Shown here one piece after another: positions 20,301 to 30,695 of a stretch of 64,000 nucleotides of DNA. Every line of letters begins with the position of its first letter. The stretch's first letter is position 1. A model generated the notes under the pieces. That model searched no databases and was not told where the DNA came from. It saw nothing but the letters and a program-made list of their open reading frames with translations. Position numbers and translations under genes: made by a program. Source of the DNA: Nematostella vectensis (Eukaryota > Cnidaria > Anthozoa > Actiniaria > Edwardsiidae); contig NC_064046.1 in assembly GCF_932526225.1 (NCBI RefSeq), positions 12,631,208-12,695,207 of the forward strand, in the 5' to 3' direction.

Positions 20301-23300
20301 TGGAATTTTGATCTTAGTGGGATGAGAGGGGAAATAGATCTCACATAATTCATGGAATTTTGATGGCCATAAACCACTTCTTTGTTATTGTTTACAATAG
20401 GAGACTTGTGATAAGAGATCATGTGGCCTTTTTGGGTGGCAAATTCAAAACAAAATGATCAAACAAAAAAATCAGAAATGACTGTGCCCGTCACACCAGA
20501 GAACGATGAAGAAATGAAATCTTTGAATGAAACTAAACCCTTTCTGAAGAAAAAAGAATTCTTGTTTCTTTTGTAAGCGCTGAATAAGTTGCTTTTTTGC
20601 ACCCAAATAGTTTGCCACCCAAACAATCATGTAATTTCTTAGCGCAAGTCCCCTATTGAAAATACAGCAGTTTATTTACAAGAAGATTTAGTTACTTGCA
20701 GTTACAGTTCTGACATAAAGTAATGCAAAAGAAATTGGTAAATCGGCCGTTTGTTCTCAATCCTAAAGTTCAGATGGTTTTGCCGAAGTTCAATTACAGA
20801 ATTTTTGGCGATTTAAACCAGACGAAATTTTGGCATATGAATTTTAGGGAAGGCTCTATGTTATAAGAAGAACCGACACATGCAATCATCGAACAACACA
20901 TGCAACGTAAGAAAGATGTTGTTAAATTGGGAAATTTATAAAACCTGTAAGCATGGAAAATAGATTTTATTCATATTATAATTGCTCGGAGTTTGATGTT
21001 TACATATGTAATGTGACCGCAGAAAGCATGTCCGGGTGTTTTCAGATGTGCTTGAGGATATTCAGCTAACTTCAGCCAATTTCTTTTGCATTACTTCCAT
21101 AGTCAGTATAGTAGTAGAATGCAAATAATAGCATGACTGGCTTTCTTTAAACAACTGTGATTGGTTTCTGCAGGGTACTGCAGTGACTCAGATCTGCAAG
21201 TCAGTGGAGGGTGTGACAGTGTTTGGGACTGCATCAGAGAATAAAGTAAGTTACCCTACATAACATGAAAGGGCTGAATGATTAACAAGCAATGGCACTT
21301 TATGATTTGGTGTAATTATCTGTCATTTCACTTTTTTCTGGGAGGGGGTCCAGCCATATTATGTAAAGTTCTACAAGCCAATAATTCTCTCTGCTTGTTT
21401 CAGCATGAAGCCATCCAGGCACAAGGTGTTACTCATCCAATTGACTACAGGAAAGAGGATTATGTCAAAAAAGTCAGGGAGTAAGTTAACCCTAACCAAA
21501 ACACTCCTCTCAATTAATAAATAAGATGTTCTTTGCAAGCCTACATTAATTTTTGAAAACCCAGGGGTTTTTGTCTTTGGAGAACTCGAGAGCAGATCAG
21601 TGGAGCACAAGACCGAAGGTTGAGTGCTTCACATCTGCTCGAGAATTTCCCAAACAAACACAGAGGTTTTCAAAACTCAATGAGGGCACAAAAAGAAGTC
21701 AGAGCGCCTTTACTATCTTAATTTTTTGATAATAGTACTTTGAATAAGACTTCAAACACTTGGCTGTCCCCACGTCCAGTAGACTATTTTTGAAATTGGG
21801 ACTCCAAACCCACCAAAAAAAGGAGTAAAAAACATTCCCCACATTGCAAAAAGACAGCTTGTATATGTATTTGGACTTGATTTTTGTTTATGGTAATACA
21901 GAATTTATGTGCCATTATCTTAGTTGCATTGAGAATTTTGGATTTTCATATCAAATCAGATAAACCTGACAAAATTGGCATGTCTGGACATTCCCTGCTA
22001 CATAATTGAGCCTTGGTTCAGTTGACACTTTTTACCACCAAAATAGTCACCATTATCTCACACTAACCATGTTTTTTGGAATTCTTGGCCATAATTAAAG
22101 TCACAGTACAATAGCTCATTGGCAAAAACATCTCATCTCTCATCTTCTCTGATAAAAACGTTAAGCCAGAAGTCCCGTCTTATTGCACATCATTAATTTG
22201 AAATAGGGGACATATAATGGACAAGGGATGCTGGCCAATGGTACCATCATCTGTGAACCTTCTCTGATGATCATAAACTATGATTAGCTATGTCAGTCCT
22301 ACGTGGAGCACAATCACAATCTCATGATAATTGTGCTATACAAATAAAACTAAACATTTTATTAGCTAAGAATCCTGATCACTATCATACCTTATAAAGG
22401 AGTACATAAAATCTTTCACTTAACTTTTTCAAACCATTTTCAGGATCAGTCCTGATGGGGTTGACTTAGTCCTTGATCCTTTGGGAGGTTCTGAGACGAA
22501 AAGATGCTACGACCTTCTCAAGCCCATGGGAGCCTTAATCCATTATGGTATGGCTAGTGTTAGGAAGCACATATCGTAACCTCCGTGCACACTAGCGTTC
22601 CTACTATGCAAAATGCAAATTCCTTCAAGAGACCAATAAGGTATTTTTATTCAATTGTTTGCTATAGCTTCTCAGTTGTGGCTAATTCCTTATCAGTGTG
22701 GCTTATTCCTTTGGCTTAAATTTAGCCACAGTGGCTTGTGCCCTCAAGACCCTAGTGCACACAGAGGTAACTGATGGGTGTTGTCAATAATTGCCGGATA
22801 TTTTTGAGAAAGTGCATGGCTTTAATTATGGCATACAGAAGAGAAGGCAATGACCAGAATGGAGTCAGTCATTAAAGAATGCCAATCAGCCATTCCTTTG
22901 TTACTGTTTACATTTAAAAATACATATCAGTCTTGTGAGAGAATGTCAAAATAACCATCCACTATTAAATTCAAATACCTGAGTAACAATATTGGATTCA
23001 AAGAGCTCAGTTGCTCACTTATAAAGCTCAGTTATATATTTAAATTAGACTACGAGTTCGAGTTTTCTATGAGTCAATAGATAGTCAACGAGGCACGTAG
23101 CGCCAAGTTGACTATTTGACTCGCAGAAAATGAGAACGAGTAGTCTAATTGTTTTAGTATAAACCCACTCACACACTGCCTTCAAATAACTGACAATTTT
23201 AATAATAATTCATGTTGTTTTTGTGAAAAACGCCGGGTTTTTTCGCTACTTGCTATCTATCCCTCAATAGATAGTGAGTACAGGAGCCAATCAAATTTCA

Positions 23301-26300
23301 GGATTCTTGATAGTTTGTGAGTAGATTTATACTAAATGTGAATATATAGGTATAAGTGAATGCCTCCACTCTGTATAACAACTATTCTTTGATCCAGCGC
23401 TGAGCAGTAATTCATGAGATAACTGTAAACTCCTCCTTACAGGCAATGCAGCTGAGAACAAGGGGATGTTTAAGGTGAGTAGGGAAGTATAGCGCTTCGT
23501 TTGACTTTGTGCATGTTATTGAACTTACCTCTTGCTAAGAATTTCAGTTCTTACACATCAGGAAATCAAAGGTACACACACACGTATTGGGAGAATTGTG
23601 GCCAAACCAATTTTTTGGCAAAATTCCCATTTTGTACACTTGTTTTCAGTCACACCCGCACCCTGTGCAGTCACAACTGTGTTTTGGTGGATGTCAATCA
23701 TGACTTTAGATTTTTTCCAATTCTACAGCTTTAGATTGATCACAACAAAACTATATCAAAGAGGATTGCCTTCTTAGCTACTGTCATCAAGAAAATACCG
23801 ATAAACACATAGCCAGCAATTGAATAAAGTTTGAATTGATTCTAAGATTTGGGCTGTTGTTGGTTTAGTGTGTATATGCGCATGTATCTCTTGTCTGGTT
23901 TCTTGACGCCTGGTGACTTTGAGCTCTCTCTCATTGGTTAGCAGTCTAACCACCGCCCTACATGCAAAATGGCTTCTGTCACCAAAAACCAGTTGCGACT
24001 TGGAAATGAAAAAACACAAGGCACAGGTGTGACTGAAAACAAGTGTATTTAGTTTCTTCAGGAAGTTTTCATACATAATGTGAATAGTTTGTTGAAATGT
24101 TCTAAATATTTATTTATCAACAGTGGTTCTCTGGTGCAAGCTTTCAGCCATCAAAGATGATGTCCGATAATGCTACAGTTTGTGGATTTAGTATACTAAG
24201 GCTGTTTAATCAACATGAACTTCTGAACACAACAATGGGTGAAGTAATGAAGCTCTACAATGAGGGCTTTGTCAAGCCAGTCATTGACAGTGTCCTTGCT
24301 CTTGAGGAGGTGAGAAGTTCTTTCTTTTTTTCACCTCTTTACTGGACAGAGGTATTGTTATCTGAGCCATCTTATTCCATTCAGAGGAGGTAGTTGTTGT
24401 GATTGGTGCATTAGTGGGTGTGAGGCTATAAAGGGTATGATGACTACAGTAAACTCTTGTGTATAAAATATGACAAAACATTTGAAAACTAGGCGAACCA
24501 GGGTGATTTATCTCAGCCATTAGGTTCTCTCTAGGGTCTTATACCCGGGTTTTTACTCTTTCGGATCTTTCCCAATTGCAGCCTTGCCACATAACTTGGC
24601 AGTCTAGACGGGCTTACTGCATAATAGGGGGTGAAAAAAGTAGTGGGTATGGGAGAGGAATCTTTCTGGTTGATGCAGGATGAAGGGAAAGTTTGGGAAG
24701 GAAAAGAAGAGTAAAGGGCAAGGAAAAATACAGGTACTGCAGGTTAGAAAGGAGGTATGAAGGATGTAGAGGAGGAGGGCGTCAGAGAGAACCAAGGGAG
24801 AAAAATTGTAGTGGAAGAAGAGTTTTTTTAAAATACTTTTTATTGCTTTTTGAAAAAAACTAACAATGCATTAAGAATGCAACATACATAACATCACGCA
24901 CCATACACTAAGATACACTATACAGTACAACTCAATTCCTGCCTTCCTATTACAATTCATTATTGATCATACAGGACGATCATACTTTCAATGCCAACTT
25001 TTCCCATTTTTGAAGATGTTTTGAATCTTGTTTTTTTAACTAATAAAACTTTCAATTGCATTTACTTTTTTAACTAGTGAGATAAAGATATGGAATTTGG
25101 ATTTTTCCTTACAATAGAAACTTGTTTGTTTTTCTATATAAAGCAAGTGGTTCACCAACATGGAAGAATAGTTGCAGTTTGAATATTGTAGCCATAAGGG
25201 TTTAAAGGAGAAGAGCGACTACAGAATACAGTGCCAATGGGACTTCACACCTTGATTTCTAAAGAACGACACAATAAATACAATGGGAATGCAAAAAAAG
25301 TTCGGATGTGGCTCTGAATTCTGTAGTCTAGCTAAAGGAGATTATTGTCAAATAGGGAGAAAAAAAAGGTGTGGTGGTATTGATATTTTGTTTTTCGGGA
25401 TTCAGGCGGGAAAAGCCATGCAGAAAATGCATGATCGCAAGAATATTGGCAAAATGGTGCTCTCCCCTATGAAGGAACCAGAACCAGAACCTGAGCCAGT
25501 AGAACCCCCCAAAGACAAACACAAGAAGAAGGTGGGTTAGGAGAGCCATCCTTAGGAAGCCATCATTAAAGCATGGTTAAAGTAAAGGCCTGGCTATACT
25601 TGGCAACAGGTCGAGCGCAACATGTAGCATACGACATGTCTCCTAAATGTTTCCTAGTTTAGCCACCACCAAAAACATGTAGTGCGCGACAAACTTTGTA
25701 GAGCGCAACACGAAAATGTTTCTCAACTGTCAGAGAAAAACTTCTTTGTCGCTTCTACAAGATTTGGCATGCGCTACAATGTCTCTTAGGAGGGCTAAAC
25801 TTAGACACATGTCTCACGCTACAGTTTAGCCTAGTTTAAACAGGCCTTAACTACATGATTAGAGTAACTCCACTAAGAGGAGCTTTTGCTACAGTGGATA
25901 CAGGCGCTTTCCCAGGTATGGCAGAGGGAGGGTGCGCGGTCATGGGTATCCTACAAAAAAGGGAGAGTATTTGAAGATCCTTAAAAAAGTAATGACCCGT
26001 CAAGGGGGTGTAGTTGGGGGTCGGGGGGGGGGGGGGGCCCTGATTGTCATTTTTTTAGAGCTCTTGTCAGCTTAACATTTGTTATTGTTTCAAACAATAT
26101 TGGAATACACATTATGGAAAGAAATCTCGGAATGATTAAGTTAAAACGACATTGTATGCTTTTTTTACCTATGGAGCAAAACTGTTGCAACAGCTCGGCC
26201 AAATCAGCCGATAGGAATGGACGCGTTATCGTCAGGTGACAGAGTCTCTTGAACTCTACAGGGCAAGAAGGGCAGTGACGAGGAGGGGGAGGGGGAGGGG

Positions 26301-26937
26301 AAAGAGGAAGAAGAGCAGAAACCTGAGGAAGCTGACGGTGGCAAGGAAGAGGGTGCTTCAGGAGAGGAGAAGAAAGAGGAAGAAGTCACCAAATCGGACG
26401 AGGTGTGTAAAGTGCATAACACCAATGCTCGTTTTTAAATCACAGTCTAAACAAGCATCTTTTCAAGCTGAGAACACAATAAAACGTCTGGTAGTGACCA
26501 CCCTCAGCGATTGTGGGAATGGGGGGAGGATGTGGAACCTATCTCTGTTGTGCCATCCGCACCAGTATAACTGGTGAAAGGTAGTACATACAAAATTCAA
26601 GCCTTTTTGAACCTACAAGTTACTCTTTTTTATTACAAACCATTCAACGAAAGATGCGTTGACACAGAACGGACTGGCTCTCCCCACTCGTGTAAATATA
26701 AAGCCTTCATAGTAGCTTGATTATTCCCAGCAGAAGAAAAAGGACGAGGATTCAAAACCAGAGGAGGCAAAACCGGAAGAGCCAAAAGAAGATGAAAAGT
26801 CGAAGCCGGAAGAGACTAAGGCTGAAGAGGAGGCGAAACCGGAAGCGCCCAAGGCTGAAGAAGAGGCGAAACCGGGAGAAACAAAGGTGGAAGAGGAAGC
26901 CAAACCGGATAGTTCTGAAGTTGACAGCAAAATGTAG
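17330..26937 (+). CDS. VAT1-like quinone oxidoreductase (MDR superfamily), 11 exons
   Basis: Homologue of synaptic vesicle membrane protein VAT-1 (VAT1/VAT1L). Exons: 17330-17553, 19418-19547, 19851-20066, 21174-21245, 21404-21480, 22444-22547, 23443-23474, 24124-24309, 25406-25531, 26262-26402, 26731-26937. All phases agree, giving 504 aa with GT-AG introns throughout. Motifs: HACGVTFADLLQRQG (catalytic-domain start), PEAMTFEEGAA, VLVHMAAGGVG (nucleotide-binding glycine motif, exons 3/4), VFGTAS, HPIDYRKEDY, DPLGGSETKR, and NIGKMVLSP near the domain end. An acidic Lys/Glu/Pro-rich N-tail (~35 residues) and a 130-residue C-tail with repeated EEEAKP units (exons 9-11) extend it beyond the ~400-residue core. 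The family is cytosolic or membrane-associated and NADPH-binding; the substrate is unknown. The first ATG, with GGGAAG upstream, starts a clear N-terminus. Introns carry many MITEs. Confidence 0.95.
18688..18945. repeat. Foldback element in VAT1-like intron 1
   Basis: Imperfect arms of about 60 bp: TATTTCAAAATATGTTGTCA...AATGGCAGTTCT on the left is matched by AGAACTGCCATTTGCC...GACAACGTTTATTGAAATA on the right. It is a MITE-like structure with no coding capacity. Confidence 0.7.
20217..20363. repeat. 51-52-bp tandem repeat, three copies
   Basis: AATAGATCTCAC followed by a short variable stretch and TTCATGGAATTTTGA recurs at 20229, 20281 and about 20332 in VAT1-like intron 3. Confidence 0.85.
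20398..20655. mobile_element. MITE with ~45-bp inverted repeats in VAT1-like intron 3
   Basis: TAGGAGACTTGTGATAAGAG...GGGTGGCAAA on the left is inverted on the right as TTTGCCACCC...GCGCAAGTCCCCTA. TA flanks both ends, suggesting a TA target duplication. Confidence 0.7.
20710..21106. mobile_element. MITE with ~30-bp inverted repeats in VAT1-like intron 3
   Basis: CTGACATAAAGTAATGCAAA at the left end is inverted as TTTGCATTACTTCCATAGTCAG at the right end. The interior is non-coding. No target duplication was assigned. Confidence 0.65.
23043..23150. repeat. 108-bp near-perfect palindrome in VAT1-like intron 6
   Basis: AATTAGACTACGAGTTCGAG at 23043 is inverted at 23150 (GTAGTCTAATT), with GAGTCAATAGATAGTCAAC / GTTGACTATTTGACTC in the stem. 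It directly adjoins another element. Confidence 0.8.
23153..23336. mobile_element. MITE in VAT1-like intron 6
   Basis: Ends TTTAGTATAAACCCACTCAC and GTGAGTAGATTTATACTAAA are inverted copies. It contains CTATCTAT...ATAGATAG inside. It adjoins the palindrome at 23043-23150, and the two may be parts of one compound insertion. Confidence 0.65.
25585..25850. repeat. Possible MITE in VAT1-like intron 9
   Basis: AAAGGCCTGGCTA and TAGTTTAAACAGGCCTT bound a region with further weak internal inverse similarity (AGTTTAGCC, GGGCTAAACT). The arms are short, so this is tentative. Confidence 0.4.
25898..25995 (+). repeat. Interspersed repeat, family B copy
   Basis: Shares CAGGCGC...CCAGG, GGGTGCGCGGTCATGGGTAT and AGTATTTG...GATCCTT with copies at 30225-30325, 30604-30695 and 46885-46985. 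Confidence 0.6.
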
Positions 26938-27129
26938 AGACTAGTAGGTTAGTAATTACAGTTTGGATTTCGTCAACTCTTGCTTTGACAATCGCATCTG
27001 TTGCTATCAACGATGTTGCCATTATAGTTTGATTGTTTTCTTAACGGCTGTCACGCATTTTATGTTGATTGTTCCTGTTGACATACAATGAGTATGAGTG
27101 CATACATGTATGTGTATGTCTGCATGCGC
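26938..27129. other. 3' flank of the VAT1-like gene
   Basis: Probable 3' UTR. No AATAAA signal lies between the stop codon and the following minisatellite, so the transcript may run into the repeat. Confidence 0.4.
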
Positions 27130-27149
27130 TAGTCTTTGTGCTTAAATAA

Positions 27150-28010
27150 TATTCGCCTGTCTTCGTGCATATATGTTCGCCTCTATGTGCGAAAATGTGC
27201 GCCTGTCCGCGTGCGAAAATGTGCGCCTGTCTGCGTGCGTAAATGTGCGTCTGTCCGCGTGCGAAAATGTGCGCCTGTCTGCGTGTGTAAATGTTCGCCT
27301 GTCTGCGTGTGTAAATGTTCGCCTGTCTGCGTGCGTAAATGTTCGCCTGTCTGCGTGCGAAAATGTGCGCCTGTCTGCGTGCGAAAATGTGCGCCTGTCT
27401 GGTGCATAAATGTGCGCCTGTCTGCGTGCAAAAATGTGCGCCTGTCTGCGTGTGTAAGTGTTCGCCTGTCTGCGTGCGAAAATGTGCGCCTGTCTGCGTG
27501 CGAAAATGTGCGCCTGTCTGCGTGCGAAAATGTGCGCCTGTCTGCGTGCATAAATGTGCGCCTGTCTGCGTGCGAAAATGTGCGCCTGTCTGCGTGTGTA
27601 AGTGTTCGCCTGTCTGCGTGCGAAAATGTGCGCCTGTCTGCGTGCGAAAATGTGCGCCTGTCTGCGTGCGAAAATGTGCGCCTGTCTGCGTGCGAAAATG
27701 TGCGCCTGTCTGCGTGCGAAAATGTTCGCCTGTCTGCGTGCGTAAATGTCCGCCTGTCTGCGTGCGTAAATGTCCGCCTGTCTGCGTGCGAAAATGTTCG
27801 CCTGTCCGCGTGCGTAAATGTGCGTCTGTCTGTGTGCGAAAATGTTCGCCTGTCTGCGTGCGTAAATGTTCGCCTGTCTGCGTGCTTAAATGTTCGCCTG
27901 TCTGCGTGCTTAAATGTTCGCCTGTCTGCGTGCGAAAATGTGCGCCTGTCTGCGTGCGAAAATGTGTTCGTAAGTGTTCGTCTGTGTGTTCGCGCGTAAA
28001 TGTTTGCCTG
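27150..28010. repeat. 24-bp minisatellite
   Basis: About 35 copies of a unit like GTCTGCGTGCGAAAATGTGC plus GCCT, with variants (TGTGTAAATGTTC, GCATAAATG). It begins about 200 bases after the VAT1-like stop. Twenty-four is a multiple of three, which explains the 224-311 codon ORFs on both strands. No protein family matches and they are not annotated as genes. Confidence 0.95.
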
Positions 28011-28179
28011 TGACTTTTGCTTAGACTTTTGGAAGGTGAAAGGGAGATACGGAAGGACTAAGGGAGGTAGAAAAGATATGAATGTATTTTGCCGATTGTA
28101 GTTCTGACGAAAATACACATAACTTGTACAGGGCCATAGGTACTGTGGGCTCGTGCCCTATAGGGTCATGGCTGTGCTC

Positions 28180-28345
28180 CCCACCCCCTCCCCAAGTATT
28201 TCAGGGCCGAAACAGGGGGTGGGGCAAAAAATATAATGAAACGACCAGTAGGGGCGTGGCTGTGCCCCTCCCCAACCTTACATGATCTGCTATGGCTATG
28301 TATTTTATTGCCTGCTACGGCTCTCACGAAATGCTGGGAGGGGCG
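28180..28345 (+). repeat. Interspersed repeat, family A copy
   Basis: CAGGGCCGAAACAGGGGGTGG, then AAAATATAATGAAACGACCA and GTAGGGGCGTGGCTGTGCCC, then GCCTGCTACGGC. The same order appears at 40979-41160 and 53211-53360. Confidence 0.65.
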
Positions 28346-29800
28346 GTGGGGGGCAAGGGGTTCACTTGTCTTATGGTGAATCAAGCGAGTCTGTACTAGC
28401 AGCCAAAGGCCCTGAACCATTTTCTTACTTTTTATTTTACAGTGTCCACGACCCAAGGCACAATGAACTCTAGTGTAGCTCAAAATCCCTCTCGCCTGGT
28501 AGTGAACTGACATTTGATAGACCAGAGATTACTAAAGGTCAGATGAGATAAGATAGATGAATTTCCCATGACAAGGATCTCTCTCATTCCCACAACTAGA
28601 AACGTATATATTATCCAAAAAAAAAGGTTAGAGGTAGACCTGCTATGAATTATATTTTTTTCGCCGATAGGATTGATAAGCTGCGCGAGTATGAATTGGC
28701 GTTTACCCCCTGAGGAAAAAAAAGAAACGTTACTGTCTGCAAACACGCCTCGGCCGTGTATCTGAGAAAACAAAGTCTATATCTCTGGATTCTATTACTG
28801 CTCGTTAAGTAAGATTCTCTAAACGCTTCTGTTGGAATTATAGCTTTTGGTGTTGTTTTTTGCTTTTTTTTTTGGTCAGTCATGTTGTAGCTAGTTTTTA
28901 TGTGATGACTGTTACGATTTTAACAACCAACTCACGAAAGAATTGTAACGCTTTAGTTAGGCGCGTGTTTGGGGACTGTCTGGTTTCGCCCCTCTTATTT
29001 CTGTTGGACTTATTATTAACAGAAGATTACTTTCTTTTATTCTTGTGATTAAATATATCCAAATTTAACTAAAAGTTACAATAGTTTCATCCTAATATAA
29101 AAAGAATTATAACAAATTTATTAGTTTATGATAAACTATTTCTATTGTAAGATGTCATTTAAACAAATAATGTCCTTAAAAGAGCAAATTTTCGGCTTAT
29201 GCCAAATATTTTCGATTTAAAAGCAATATGTCAACTTAGGGAGCTGGTTGGTAAAATAAAATTATTATGTGCATTTTCCATTGTGAACTTTTTCTTGATT
29301 CTCTCCATATACTCTACCCACGGACAGGGTGACTCTCTATCCCTCTCTCACAAGCAATTATTACAGCCTTTTTTTGTTGTCGCGCGTCCAAAAAAAAAAA
29401 ACGTTCTGAGTCAAGATATTCCCTAGGAGCAGAACTAGAGGGGGGGGGGGGGGGGGGGGGGACTAAAGGCAATGGAGGACGAAAAACAGATCGTTACTAA
29501 GTGTGTAAGGGGGGCGCGCGCACACTAATTGTTGAAATATTGTACTTAACCTTTGCCCTCCCACTAATTAATGGAATGTAATCAAGTGCCTCTGTAAAAG
29601 ATTTTTTTACAGGGCCGAAGCAAGGGAATAGGAAGCGCCCCCCCCCCCCCCCCCCCTATCCCCAATAGTTTAAAAAAAATAATTAAAAGGAAAGGACCTG
29701 TTATAGTGTGTCTGTATGTGCCCCATGTAGTGTTTCTGTAACGCACCACCTCCCTCAACCCCCGATATTTGAAACCTTGCCGATACAGCATCTGTTCTGA
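28346..29800. other. Gene-free DNA
   Basis: AT-rich, with G and C homopolymers (about 29440-29461 and 29639-29657). The short start of another family A copy (CAGGGCCGAAGCAAGGG) lies at about 29611. No supported gene. Confidence 0.4.
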
Positions 29801-29804
29801 ACAA

Positions 29805-30190
29805 ACTGATTTCGACTCTTCACTCGGAAATATTTCCTATAAGCAACTGATTGACTCTTCACTCGGAAATATTTGTAATTAATTAATTAATTAATTAAGC
29901 AACTGACTGTAACTTCTTTTCGTAGGAAGAGTTTCAAACAAACTGATTTCAATTTCTTCGGAAAGAATTCCAAAATACAACTGTCTCTTTAGTTTCTTCC
30001 TTCGGAAAGAGTTTCTGTAAGCAACTGATTGTAATTTCTTCCCCCTCAAAGAGTTCCAAAATACAAATATCTCTAGTTTCTTCCTACGGAAAGAGTTTTA
30101 TAAACTGATTGTGATTTTTTATTTCCGGAAAGAGTTCATGAATACCACTGTCTCTATAGTGACTTCTTCTTTCCGTCGAAGGAAGTTGCG
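29805..30190. repeat. Degenerate tandem repeat
   Basis: Motifs AAGCAACTGATTGTAA, TTTCTTC, GGAAAGAGTTTC and CAAAATACAACTGTCTCT recur in order several times with spacing of roughly 80-100 bases. A (TTAA)n run sits at about 29877. Confidence 0.6.
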
Positions 30191-30224
30191 AAAAAAATTC
30201 TACGTAATAAGCAACAACAAATAA

Positions 30225-30325
30225 GTAATGCCAACTCGACGCCCTCGAGTGCATGGACGAGGATCGTCCAATGCTATCCTTTTCCCATGTGGTACCGATG
30301 ACTGCGCACCCCCCCCCCCCCCCCC
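30225..30325 (-). repeat. Interspersed repeat, family B copy (inverted)
   Basis: Inverse of the 30604-30695 copy: GGATCGTCCAATGCTATCC, CCCATGTGGTACCGATGACT, then a C run. The two copies lie in opposite orientation 300 bases apart. Confidence 0.65.
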
Positions 30326-30603
30326 AAATCATCAAAACCCGCGTTTGCGCCATCTAGTTTTTGGCTCAAAACGGGGGGGGGGGGGCTTAAAGCATTTTTT
30401 TGTGTTACTTTTGCCATTCTGTATCCCACAGACGGCACAAATCCTAGCCTCCTCGGCAGGCATCGCTTTGCCCAGAAAGCAGCAGAAAAGAAACACAGTC
30501 GCTCGGGATTCCTGTGGTAGTACGTCGTTTGGTATTGTCCCCTCCCCCCAGGGCTAAAGAAAATTGTGAACACACATTTATCCCTTCTTGACCTAGACAC
30601 TTT

Positions 30604-30695
30604 TACAGGCGCGTACCCAGGGTTTGCTGGGGGGGGGATGGCACAGCCATAGGTATCATAAGGAAAAAGCATAGTATTTGGAGAGTGATCCTTTT
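30604..30695 (+). repeat. Interspersed repeat, family B copy
   Basis: CAGGCGCGTACCCAGGG, a G run, GGCACAGCCATAGGTATCAT and AGTATTTGGAGAGTGATCC. Confidence 0.65.

Noticed and set aside
27136-28118. ORFs of 224-311 codons such as the CKCAPVCVR type
   Set aside because: By-products of the 24-bp minisatellite on both strands.
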